Below, piece by piece: positions 1 through 5,797 of a stretch of 5,798 nucleotides of DNA. Every line of letters starts with the position of its first letter. Positions within the stretch are counted from its first letter, which is position 1. The notes beneath the pieces were generated by a model. The model searched no databases. It had not been told where the DNA came from and saw nothing but the letters and a program-made list of their open reading frames with translations. Origin of the DNA: Thermoanaerobaculia bacterium (GTDB taxonomy: Bacteria; Acidobacteriota; Thermoanaerobaculia; UBA5066); the NCBI GenBank assembly GCA_017999215.1, contig JAGOBQ010000294.1:1-5798 (forward strand). Direction: 5' to 3'. The position numbers and the translations under genes were made by a program.

Positions 1-2292
1 GCGCTCGGCCTCGTGAGGACTCACGAGCTCCTCGCGGCGCGGCGGATCGACGGCGGCGAGCAGATGTTCACGCGGGCGATCGACTTCGGCTACTCCAAGA
101 CCGCCGACGAGACGTTCCGCGTCTGGGGCCGCGAGGAGGTCCTCCGCGACGTCGTCCGCGCGATCCGCACGTTCCGCCCCGACGTCGTCCTCGCGCGCTT
201 CCCCGAGAACGGCGACGGAGGCCACGGCCACCACACCGCCTCCGCGATCCTCGCCCGGGAGGCGTTCCGCGCCGCGGGCGACGCGACGCGCTTCCCGGAG
301 CAGATCGAGGAAGGGCTCTCCCCGTGGCGGCCCCGGCGCCTCTTCTGGAACGGCTGGAGGCGGGACGGCAAGCCGATCGAGGGCTCGATCCCGTACGAGA
401 TCGGCGACTACAGTCCGGCGCTCGGGCGCTCGTACACGGAGACCGCGGCCGAAAGCCGGAGCCAGCACAAGAGCCAGGGCTTCGGCTCGTCGGAGCGGCG
501 CGGGCGGCTCGCGAACGCCCTCGTCCTCCTCGAGGGGGACGCGGTGACGTCCGACCCGTTCGAGGGAATCGACACGACGTGGGGGCGCGTGCCGGGCGGC
601 GCGCGCGTCGGCCGCCTCCTCGAGGAGGCCGAGCGGCTCTTCGACGCGCGAGAGCCGGCGCGGGTCCTGCCGAAGCTCCTCGAGGCGCACGCCGCGCTGC
701 GCGAGGTCGGCGCTGACCCGTGGGTCGAGGTCAAGCGCCGCGAGCTCCTCGCGGTGATCCGATCGGCTTCCGGCCTCTGGCTCGAGGCGATCGCGGCGAG
801 CCCCTCGGCGACGCCGGGGAGCGCCTTCCGCCTGAACGTCGCGGCCCTCGTGAGGGCCGGCGCCCCTGCGACCCTCGCCCGCGTCGTCGTCCCGTGGGGC
901 ACGGGAGAAGGACTCCCCTCCGGCGCCGAGCTGAAGCTGAACGAGCCCGTGTCGGGCTCGGCGTCCGTCCCCGTTCCCGTCGACGCGGAAGCGACGCAGC
1001 CGCACTGGCTCCGGGCGCGCCCCGCGCGCGGCCTCTACGCCGTTCCCGAGCCGAAGGACGCGATCCGCCCCGACGGCGCCTCGCTCCGCGTCTCCTTCGA
1101 CGTCGTCATGGCGGGGGAGACTCTGACGTACGAGGAGCCGGTCTACTTCCGGAGGACCGACCCGGTGAAGGGGGAGGAGATCCGCCCGTTCGTCGTCGAG
1201 CCTCCCGTCTCCGTCGAGATCGAGGAGGAGGTCCTCGTCCTTCCGGACCACGCGCCTCGAGTCGTGAAGGTGACGGTCCGGGCCGCCGAGCTCCCGAAGG
1301 ACCGCTCCGGGCCGCCGCCGCTCACGCCGTCGATCGTCGCGTCCGCCACCGGGGCGGATGGCCAGGCGGGCGAGGCGCCGCCGCCGAAGGTCGACGGTGC
1401 CGTCCGCCTCTCGGTCCCGGCCGGGTGGCGGGTCGAGCCCGCCGTGCGGCCATTCGCCCTCGCGCCGGGCGCGAGCGCGACGTTCGAGTTCACGCTCCGC
1501 TCCCCGGAGACGCCCGCCGTCGCGACGATCGGCGCGGAGGCGGCGACGGGGGGCGACTCCTGGAGCCTGACGAAGCGCCGGATCGAGTACCCGCACCTTC
1601 CGCCGCTGACGTACTTCGAGCGCGCCGAGGCGCGAGCGGTCCACGTCGATCTCGCGCGCGGCCGGTCGCGCGTCGGCTACGTCTCCGGGCCCGGCGACGA
1701 GGTCCCCGGCGTCCTCCGCCAGATGGGCTACGCCGTCACGCTCCTGTCGGCCGACGACCTCCTCCGCGGAGACCTCGCCCGCTTCGACGCCGTCGTCCTC
1801 GGCATCCGGGCCGCGAACACGCGCACCGAGCTGAAGGACGCGCTGCCGCGGCTCATCGACTGGGTGGAGGCGGGGGGGACGCTCGTCCTCCAGTACAACA
1901 CGAGCTTCGAGCAGGTGACCGATCGGCTCGGCCCGTTCCCGCTGAAGCTGGGCCGGGACCGGGTCACCGACGAGGAGTCGAAGGTGACGCTCCTCGCGCC
2001 GGAGCATCCGCTCCTGACGACGCCGAACCGGATCGGCCCCGCCGACTTCGACGGTTGGGTCCAGGAACGCGGCCTCTACTTCCCGGCGACCTGGGACGAG
2101 CGCTACGTGCCTCTCCTCGGGATGGCCGACCCCGGAGAGAAGGAATCGAAGGGCTCGCTCCTCGCCGCGAAGCACGGCAAGGGAACGTACGTTTACACCG
2201 GCCTCTCGTTCTTCCGTCAGCTTCCGGCCGGCGTGCCGGGCGCGATCCGCCTCTTCGCGAACCTCGTCTCGGGCGGGACGCCGCGTGGCTGA
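1..2292 (+). CDS. PIG-L (LmbE-like) family deacetylase, multidomain, 5' partial
   Basis: This is the C-terminal 763 residues of a PIG-L/LmbE family zinc-dependent N-deacetylase. The reading frame is open to the window edge, so the GTG at 13 is internal; the missing N-terminus should carry the first metal motif (HPDD) and probably a signal peptide. The segment from 1 to about 510 matches the rest of the catalytic domain: RTHELLAARRIDG, then GGHGHHTAS at 217-243, whose histidines would complete the zinc site, then the SRSQHKSQGFG motif at 457-489. A helical linker follows (about 600-780). Next come beta-rich segments, including a NEW3-like stretch near 1410-1500 (VPAGWRVEP, then LAPGASATFEF). 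Last is a Rossmann-like, class I glutamine-amidotransferase-like or ThuA-like domain (about 1663-2277; RVGYVSGPGDEVPGVLRQMGY, AGGTLVLQYN). The visible protein contains no cysteine, so the last domain cannot use the usual cysteine nucleophile. It is the first visible gene of an overlapping operon with a symporter. Family is confident; the substrate is unknown, with N-acetylated sugars an inference. Confidence 0.9.
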   Translation, partial: ALGLVRTHELLAARRIDGGEQMFTRAIDFGYSKTADETFRVWGREEVLRDVVRAIRTFRPDVVLARFPENGDGGHGHHTASAILAREAFRAAGDATRFPEQIEEGLSPWRPRRLFWNGWRRDGKPIEGSIPYEIGDYSPALGRSYTETAAESRSQHKSQGFGSSERRGRLANALVLLEGDAVTSDPFEGIDTTWGRVPGGARVGRLLEEAERLFDAREPARVLPKLLEAHAALREVGADPWVEVKRRELLAVIRSASGLWLEAIAASPSATPGSAFRLNVAALVRAGAPATLARVVVPWGTGEGLPSGAELKLNEPVSGSASVPVPVDAEATQPHWLRARPARGLYAVPEPKDAIRPDGASLRVSFDVVMAGETLTYEEPVYFRRTDPVKGEEIRPFVVEPPVSVEIEEEVLVLPDHAPRVVKVTVRAAELPKDRSGPPPLTPSIVASATGADGQAGEAPPPKVDGAVRLSVPAGWRVEPAVRPFALAPGASATFEFTLRSPETPAVATIGAEAATGGDSWSLTKRRIEYPHLPPLTYFERAEARAVHVDLARGRSRVGYVSGPGDEVPGVLRQMGYAVTLLSADDLLRGDLARFDAVVLGIRAANTRTELKDALPRLIDWVEAGGTLVLQYNTSFEQVTDRLGPFPLKLGRDRVTDEESKVTLLAPEHPLLTTPNRIGPADFDGWVQERGLYFPATWDERYVPLLGMADPGEKESKGSLLAAKHGKGTYVYTGLSFFRQLPAGVPGAIRLFANLVSGGTPRG

Positions 2293-2419
2293 CGAACGGC
2301 CCGTCGCCGACGAGCCGCCGCCGGTCGGGAAGCGCTGGGGGGTCCTCTACGCGGTCGTCCTGGGAGCCCTCGCGCTGGAGGTCCTCCTCTTCTGGCTCTT
2401 CGCGGAGTCGTTCCGGTGA
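2285..2419 (+). CDS. 44-residue single-pass membrane microprotein, putative symporter partner
   Basis: This short frame encodes 44 residues: a charged, proline-rich head (MADERPVADEPPPVGKR) and then one hydrophobic segment of about 23 residues from W18 to A40, ending in ESFR. The GTG at 2285 is the only start codon in this frame nearby; the frame upstream to 2162 has no ATG, GTG or TTG. It begins 8 nt before the deacetylase stop and its TGA (2417-2419) overlaps the symporter GTG (2416-2418) as GTGA, which suggests translational coupling. Only a weak purine-rich stretch (GGGCGGGA, 2271-2278) precedes it. K16 and R17 just before the hydrophobic segment suggest a cytoplasmic N-terminus. Some SSS-family transporters have small membrane partners (YhdT with PanF; the DUF4212 family), but those are longer with more membrane segments, so the resemblance is one of layout only. 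I recognise no named family. The exact fit between two genes supports it being real; an accessory-subunit role is inference. Confidence 0.7.
   Translation: MADERPVADEPPPVGKRWGVLYAVVLGALALEVLLFWLFAESFR
2404..2407 (+). promoter_or_regulatory. Ribosome binding site for the symporter
   Basis: A GGAG core lies inside the microprotein coding sequence, 8 nt before the GTG at 2416. Together with the GTGA stop/start overlap it supports the chosen symporter start. Confidence 0.5.
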
Positions 2420-4128
2420 AGGGCCTCGACTGGGCCGTCCTCGGTGCGTCGCTCCTCTTCATCGTCGGCTACGGGACGTGGCGAAGCCGGAAGCAGAAGG
2501 GGCTCGAGGGGTACCTCCTCGCGGGCCGGAGCCAGGCCTGGTGGACCGTCGCCCTCTCGATCATGGCGACGCAGGCGAGCGCGATCACGTTCCTCTCGAC
2601 GCCCGGCCAGGCCTTCGCCGACGGGATGCGCTTCGTCCAGTTCTACTTCGGGCTGCCGATCGCGATGGTGGTCCTCTGCGTCACCGTCGTCCCGCTCTTC
2701 CATCGGCTGAAGGTCTACACGGCCTACGAGTACCTCGAGGGGCGATTCGACGCGAAGACGCGGACGCTGACGGCGTCGCTCTTCCTCCTCCAGCGCGGCC
2801 TCGCCTGCGGCCTCACGATCTACGCTCCCGCGCTCGTCCTCTCGGTCCTCCTCGGCTGGAGCATCCAGGTGACGACGCTCCTCATCGGCGGCCTGGTCGT
2901 CGTCTACACGGCGACCGGGGGAGCGAAGGCGGTCAACGAGACCCAGACCTGGCAGATGGTCGTCATCCTCGTCGCGATGGGATTCGCCCTCGCGGCCCTT
3001 CTCCGGGTCCTCCCCGAGGGCGTCGGCTTCGGCGACGCGGTCCTGGTGTCGGGGGCGCTCGGACGGATGAACGCCGTCGAGACGACGTTCGACCTCGGCG
3101 ACCGCTACAACCTCTGGTCGGGGCTGATCGGCGGCGCGTTCCTCGCGCTCTCTTACTTCGGGACGGACCAGTCGCAGGTGCAGCGCTACCTCACGGGGCG
3201 CTCCGTTGCGCAGAGCCGCCTCGGCCTCCTCGCGAACGGCCTCGTGAAGGTGCCGATGCAGTTCGCGATCCTCTTCGTCGGCGCGATGGTCTTCGCCTTC
3301 TACCAGTTCGTCGCCCCGCCGCTCTGGTTCAACCCGGTCGAGGCGAAGAAGGCCGCCGAGGCGCGCGGGGCCGAGATGGCCGCTCTCGAGACGGCCCACG
3401 CCGCCGCGTTCGAGGAGCGCCGGACCGAGGCGCTCCGCCTCGTCGCGGCGGGGCGATCGGGCGACGAGGCGCAGCTCGCGGCGGCGAAGGAGTCGCTTCG
3501 CACGGCGCACGCGAAGAGCGAGGCCGTGAAGGCGAAGGCGGCGGTCCTCGTGAAGGAGGCGGTCCCGAGAGGGGAGGGGAAGGACACGAACTACGTCTTC
3601 CTCCGCTTCGTCCTGGAGGTCCTCCCGACGGGCGTCGTCGGCCTCGTCCTGGCCGCGATCTTCGCGGCGTCGATGTCGTCGACGGCCGCGGAGCTGAACG
3701 CCCTCTCGACGACCTCCGTCGTCGACGTCTACCGCCGGTACCTCGGGAAGGAGGCGCCGGACGCGAAGCTCGTGACGATCTCGAAGGGGCTCACCGTCGC
3801 CTGGGGAGCGTTCGCGATCGTCTTCGCCCAGTACGCGGGCCGCCTCGGGACGCTCGTCGAGGCGGTGAACATCCTCGGCTCCTTCTTCTACGGGACGATC
3901 CTGGGCGTCTTCCTGACGGCTTTCTACCTGCCGAAGGTGAAGGGGGGCGCCGCGTTCTGGGGCGCTCTCGCCGGCGAGGCCGCCGTCGTCGGCGCCTGGC
4001 TCCTCACCGACGTCTCGTTCCTCTGGCTGAACGCGCTCGGCTGTGCCGTCGTCGTCGCCGTGGCGCTCGGCTTCTCCGCGGTCCGGGGGACGCCCGACGG
4101 AGCGCCCCGGGAGACCGCTTCCGCATGA
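2416..4128 (+). CDS. Sodium:solute symporter (SSS family) with charged helical insert
   Basis: This 570-residue integral membrane protein belongs to the solute:sodium symporter family (LeuT fold), which uses the sodium gradient to import small solutes. About 13 hydrophobic segments can be picked out. Family signs are YLLAGRS (33-39), the SIMATQASAITFLSTPGQAF helix (48-67) with an unwound-helix pattern, the DQSQVQRYLTGRS loop (251-263), and FAASMSSTAAELNALSTTSVVDVYRRY (416-442). The serines and threonines in that last helix match the conserved sodium site. Between two membrane segments, residues about 303-389 form a hydrophilic Ala/Glu/Lys/Arg-rich stretch, longer than the loops of simple members. 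The GTG start is favoured by GGAG at 2404-2407 (8-nt spacing), the GTGA overlap with the upstream microprotein gene, and a normal N-terminus (MKGLDWAVLG). Co-expression with the deacetylase suggests it imports a product or relative of the deacetylase substrate; the solute itself cannot be told from sequence. Confidence 0.95.
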   Translation: MKGLDWAVLGASLLFIVGYGTWRSRKQKGLEGYLLAGRSQAWWTVALSIMATQASAITFLSTPGQAFADGMRFVQFYFGLPIAMVVLCVTVVPLFHRLKVYTAYEYLEGRFDAKTRTLTASLFLLQRGLACGLTIYAPALVLSVLLGWSIQVTTLLIGGLVVVYTATGGAKAVNETQTWQMVVILVAMGFALAALLRVLPEGVGFGDAVLVSGALGRMNAVETTFDLGDRYNLWSGLIGGAFLALSYFGTDQSQVQRYLTGRSVAQSRLGLLANGLVKVPMQFAILFVGAMVFAFYQFVAPPLWFNPVEAKKAAEARGAEMAALETAHAAAFEERRTEALRLVAAGRSGDEAQLAAAKESLRTAHAKSEAVKAKAAVLVKEAVPRGEGKDTNYVFLRFVLEVLPTGVVGLVLAAIFAASMSSTAAELNALSTTSVVDVYRRYLGKEAPDAKLVTISKGLTVAWGAFAIVFAQYAGRLGTLVEAVNILGSFFYGTILGVFLTAFYLPKVKGGAAFWGALAGEAAVVGAWLLTDVSFLWLNALGCAVVVAVALGFSAVRGTPDGAPRETASA

Positions 4129-4133
4129 ACCCC

Positions 4134-4162
4134 GCGGCCCGGGCATCACGAGCCCGGGCCGC
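4134..4162 (+). terminator. Perfect hairpin after the symporter, likely transcription terminator
   Basis: Left arm GCGGCCCGGGC (4134-4144), 7-nt loop ATCACGA, and right arm GCCCGGGCCGC (4152-4162) form an uninterrupted, all-GC 11-bp stem. It starts 6 nt after the symporter stop codon. No T-run follows (the next bases are CCTCGACG), so it is not a textbook intrinsic terminator. It could act as a T-less terminator, an mRNA 3' stabiliser or a Rho-assisted site. Its position suggests it marks the end of the first operon. Confidence 0.6.
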
Positions 4163-4200
4163 CCTCGACGAACCGGGGCGATCCCGAGCGGCTCCGTCCC

Positions 4201-4208
4201 GGAAGGAG
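4201..4208 (+). promoter_or_regulatory. Strong ribosome binding site for the flavin split-barrel gene
   Basis: GGAAGGAG sits 7 nt before the ATG at 4216. It is the clearest Shine-Dalgarno sequence in the window and fixes the start of the downstream gene. No convincing -35/-10 promoter is visible in the 87-nt gap (4129-4215). Confidence 0.8.
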
Positions 4209-4215
4209 ACTCGCG

Positions 4216-4791
4216 ATGTCCTCGAAGGCCCGGCGGACGCTCCGCCTCCCGATCCTCGCCCTGGCCGCCCTCCTCGCCAGCGGCGCCACCCTCGCGGACG
4301 AGAAGGCCGCGAAGCCCGCGACCCCGCCGACCCGCGACGAGCTCGTCGCCGCCGCGCGGAAGGTGATGACCTCGCAGACCTATTGCGCGTTGATCACTCT
4401 CGACGCGGCGGGGCGCCCCTCGATCCGGACGATGAACCCCTTCCCTCCGGAGGACGACCTGACCGTCTGGTTCGCGACGAACGACCGGAGCCGGAAGGTG
4501 GCCGAGATGCGCGCGGACCCGCGCGTGACGCTCTACTACGCCGACCACGCGAAGGCGAGCGGCTACGTCTCGCTCAGCGGGCGCGCGGTCCTCGTCGACG
4601 ACAGGGCCGAGATCCTGAAGAGGAAGCGCGCTTACTGGGACACGTCCTTCCCGGGGCTGAAGAACCTCGTCCTCGTGAAGGTCGTTCCGGAGAAGCTCGA
4701 CGTCCTCAACTACGAGGGGAAGATCGTCGTCGACCCGGTCACGTGGCGGACGCCGTCGATCGACGTCGGCCCGGTCACGGCGACGCCGTAG
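4216..4791 (+). CDS. Exported pyridoxamine 5'-phosphate oxidase-like FMN split-barrel protein
   Basis: This 191-residue protein has an N-terminal signal peptide: basic residues (KARRTLR), a hydrophobic core (LPILALAALLASG) and a likely cleavage site after ATLA (residue 27). A short Lys/Ala/Pro-rich linker leads to a split-barrel domain of the putative PNPOx family (about residues 40-165). Visible family features are LITLDAAGRPSIRTMNPFP, VWFATNDRSRKVAEMRADPRVTLYYAD with the R-S-R-K stretch expected near the flavin phosphate, and GYVSLSGRAVLVDD. Relatives bind FMN or a similar cofactor, and some are called general stress protein 26-like; the reaction here is unknown and vitamin B6 synthesis should not be assumed. 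The RR pair before the hydrophobic core could allow Tat export, which would fit a cofactor-loaded protein, but the motif is imperfect. The gene follows the operon hairpin and has its own ribosome binding site, so it is probably expressed separately. Its 3' end overlaps the opposite-strand gene by 17 nt. Confidence 0.88.
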   Translation: MSSKARRTLRLPILALAALLASGATLADEKAAKPATPPTRDELVAAARKVMTSQTYCALITLDAAGRPSIRTMNPFPPEDDLTVWFATNDRSRKVAEMRADPRVTLYYADHAKASGYVSLSGRAVLVDDRAEILKRKRAYWDTSFPGLKNLVLVKVVPEKLDVLNYEGKIVVDPVTWRTPSIDVGPVTATP

Positions 4792-5179
4792 ACGAGCCGC
4801 GGTCGCACGAGCCGTCCCTGCAGCGCCCGGTCCGCCGGAGGCGGTTCCGCGCGAACCCGTCGTAGGCCCGGTCGAGGAGCCACGAGATTCCCGGCAGGCG
4901 CGTCGGCGCGACGAGGAGCCGGAGGCCCACGGCTTCGTAGGCCTTCCGGAACACCTCGACGCCCTCGACGATCGTCCCGTCCGGGAGACGCCCGTGGATC
5001 CGCGCGAGGAGGCGCTCCATCGGGACGCCCGCCCGGGCCGGGTCGAAGCCCGGGGCGGCGAAGTCCGTCAGCTTCAGGCGCCCGCGCCGGTCGAGCCGCC
5101 CGAGCGCGCGCGCCTCGCGGGCGCAGAGGGGACAGGCGCCGTCGTAGAAGAGCTCGAGGGCGACGGCCGGCGCGCTCAC
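4775..5179 (-). CDS. DCC1-like (DUF393) thiol-disulfide oxidoreductase family protein
   Basis: This 134-residue protein has the DUF393/DCC hallmark YDGACPLC at residues 12-19, giving a thioredoxin-like CxxC (C16, C19) near the N-terminus. The family's central region follows (RIHGRLPDGTIVEGVEVFRKAY, 60-81), then WLLDRAYDGFARNRLRR (100-116) and a C-terminal cysteine pair (C120, C125, as CRDGSC), which recurs in this family. Family members are predicted small cytoplasmic thiol-disulfide redox proteins; physiological partners are mostly unknown. The GTG start at 5179 overlaps the TGA of the SRPBCC gene as GTGA, and GGAAGG (5184-5189) lies 4 nt upstream of it, so the start is well supported. It is the second gene of a minus-strand operon. 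The last 17 nt (4775-4791) are antisense to the end of the flavin split-barrel gene, with no clear terminator between the two. Confidence 0.9.
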   Translation of the reverse strand: MSAPAVALELFYDGACPLCAREARALGRLDRRGRLKLTDFAAPGFDPARAGVPMERLLARIHGRLPDGTIVEGVEVFRKAYEAVGLRLLVAPTRLPGISWLLDRAYDGFARNRLRRTGRCRDGSCDRGSSTASP

Positions 5180-5670
5180 GCGGCCTTCCGGAGGAGCCGG
5201 TCGACCGCCTCGCGGCGGTAGTCGAAGATCCTCTCGACGGTCTTCGCGACGAAGAGCCGGTGGGCGATCGTCCCGAACGGGCCGAACGGCTCGCGATAGT
5301 CGACGACGTCGCGCATGAGGGTCCCGGCCCCGCGGCGCTCGAAGGAGTGCGTGTGGCGCCAGAGGGCGTACGGCCCGGAGAGCTGCTCGTCGACGAACCG
5401 CACGCCCGGCTCCCAGACGGAGATGCGGGTCTTCCAGCGCATCGGGACGCCGAAGAGGGAGAGCGAGTAGTCGATGAGCGCCCCTTCCCGCATCTCGATC
5501 GGCAGGGGCGTGAGGATCCGGAAGCCGAGGAACGACGGGGTGAGCGCCTCGAGGTTTCGGGCGTCGGCGAAGAACGGGAAGATCTCCTCCGGCGTACCCG
5601 GGAGAAGCTGCTCCCGCTCGAGCCGGTGCGCCCGGGACGTCGCTTCGGGGGCCTGGTTCTTCGCGGCCAC
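5176..5670 (-). CDS. SRPBCC (START-like) ligand-binding family protein
   Basis: This 164-residue protein is a single SRPBCC/polyketide-cyclase-like domain, a helix-grip fold with a deep hydrophobic cavity. It matches the subgroup I know as COG4276. Visible signs are PGTPEEIFPFFADARNLEALTPSFLGF (24-50), IDYSLSLFGVPMRWKTRI (66-83), and RFVDEQLSGPYALWRHTHSF (91-110), where the FVDxQxxGPYxxWxHxHxF pattern is characteristic. It then has DVVDYREPFGPFG (121-133) and a C-terminal helix. It has no signal peptide or membrane segment, so it should be cytoplasmic. Members are sometimes mislabelled as CDP-paratose epimerase because they occur fused to epimerase-like domains; nothing here supports that activity. 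The GTG start is backed by GGAGGG (5676-5681). It is followed by the DUF393 gene with a 4-nt overlap. In other bacteria this family often sits near photolyase, epimerase-like and lipid-modifying genes; none is visible here. The ligand is unknown. Confidence 0.9.
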   Translation of the reverse strand: MAAKNQAPEATSRAHRLEREQLLPGTPEEIFPFFADARNLEALTPSFLGFRILTPLPIEMREGALIDYSLSLFGVPMRWKTRISVWEPGVRFVDEQLSGPYALWRHTHSFERRGAGTLMRDVVDYREPFGPFGTIAHRLFVAKTVERIFDYRREAVDRLLRKAA

Positions 5671-5675
5671 TCGTT

Positions 5676-5681
5676 CCCTCC
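5676..5681 (-). promoter_or_regulatory. Ribosome binding site for the SRPBCC gene
   Basis: Read on the minus strand, GGAGGG lies 5 nt before the GTG start whose first base is at 5670. This decides the GTG start, as no ATG is available nearby in frame. Confidence 0.7.
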
Positions 5682-5773
5682 GGGCTCTCTACGACGGCGT
5701 GCCTGGCGCGGACTTCGGCGGGTCCCGGGCCGGCCGGTGTCGATCGCCCGAAGGTGAGTCCGCTTGGTACGCG

Positions 5774-5797
5774 AACGCGGGCCTTGCGGCCCGCGTT
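5774..5797. terminator. Perfect hairpin at the window edge, possible terminator
   Basis: AACGCGGGCC (5774-5783), loop TTGC, and GGCCCGCGTT (5788-5797) form an uninterrupted 10-bp stem. The AA/TT base of the stem is the form often seen in bidirectional intrinsic terminators. It most likely ends a gene lying to the right of the window on the minus strand, because no plus-strand gene runs into it from the left. Any following T-run on the plus strand lies beyond the window. Confidence 0.55.

Noticed and set aside
13..15. GTG as the true start of the deacetylase
   Set aside because: The frame is open upstream to base 1, the residues before it (ALGLV) fit the family, and the first metal-binding motif of the PIG-L domain would be missing if translation began here.
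4172..4200. CCGGGG/TCCCGG pairing in the leader of the flavin-protein gene, considered as a regulatory RNA
   Set aside because: The pairing is only 5-6 bp with a long loop and is expected by chance at this GC content; no riboswitch-like conserved core is visible.
2347..4548. A 733-codon open frame on the minus strand, antisense to the symporter
   Set aside because: The product is Arg/Glu/Asp/Gly-rich and non-globular, as expected from the complement of GC-rich codons. The plus strand encodes a clear symporter here.
4777..4789. Short ACGGC/GCCGT inverted repeat at the convergent gene ends as a terminator
   Set aside because: The stem is only 5 bp with a 3-nt loop, lies within both coding regions and has no T-run.
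720..4865. A 1381-codon open frame on the plus strand spanning several genes
   Set aside because: Its product is a low-complexity Arg/Pro/Gly/Ala-rich sequence with no recognisable domain. It runs out of frame through three well-recognised genes, and its openness follows from the high GC content and scarcity of stop codons.
5260..5757. A 165-codon plus-strand frame opposite the SRPBCC gene
   Set aside because: It is a composition shadow; the minus strand carries a full SRPBCC domain with family motifs and a ribosome binding site.
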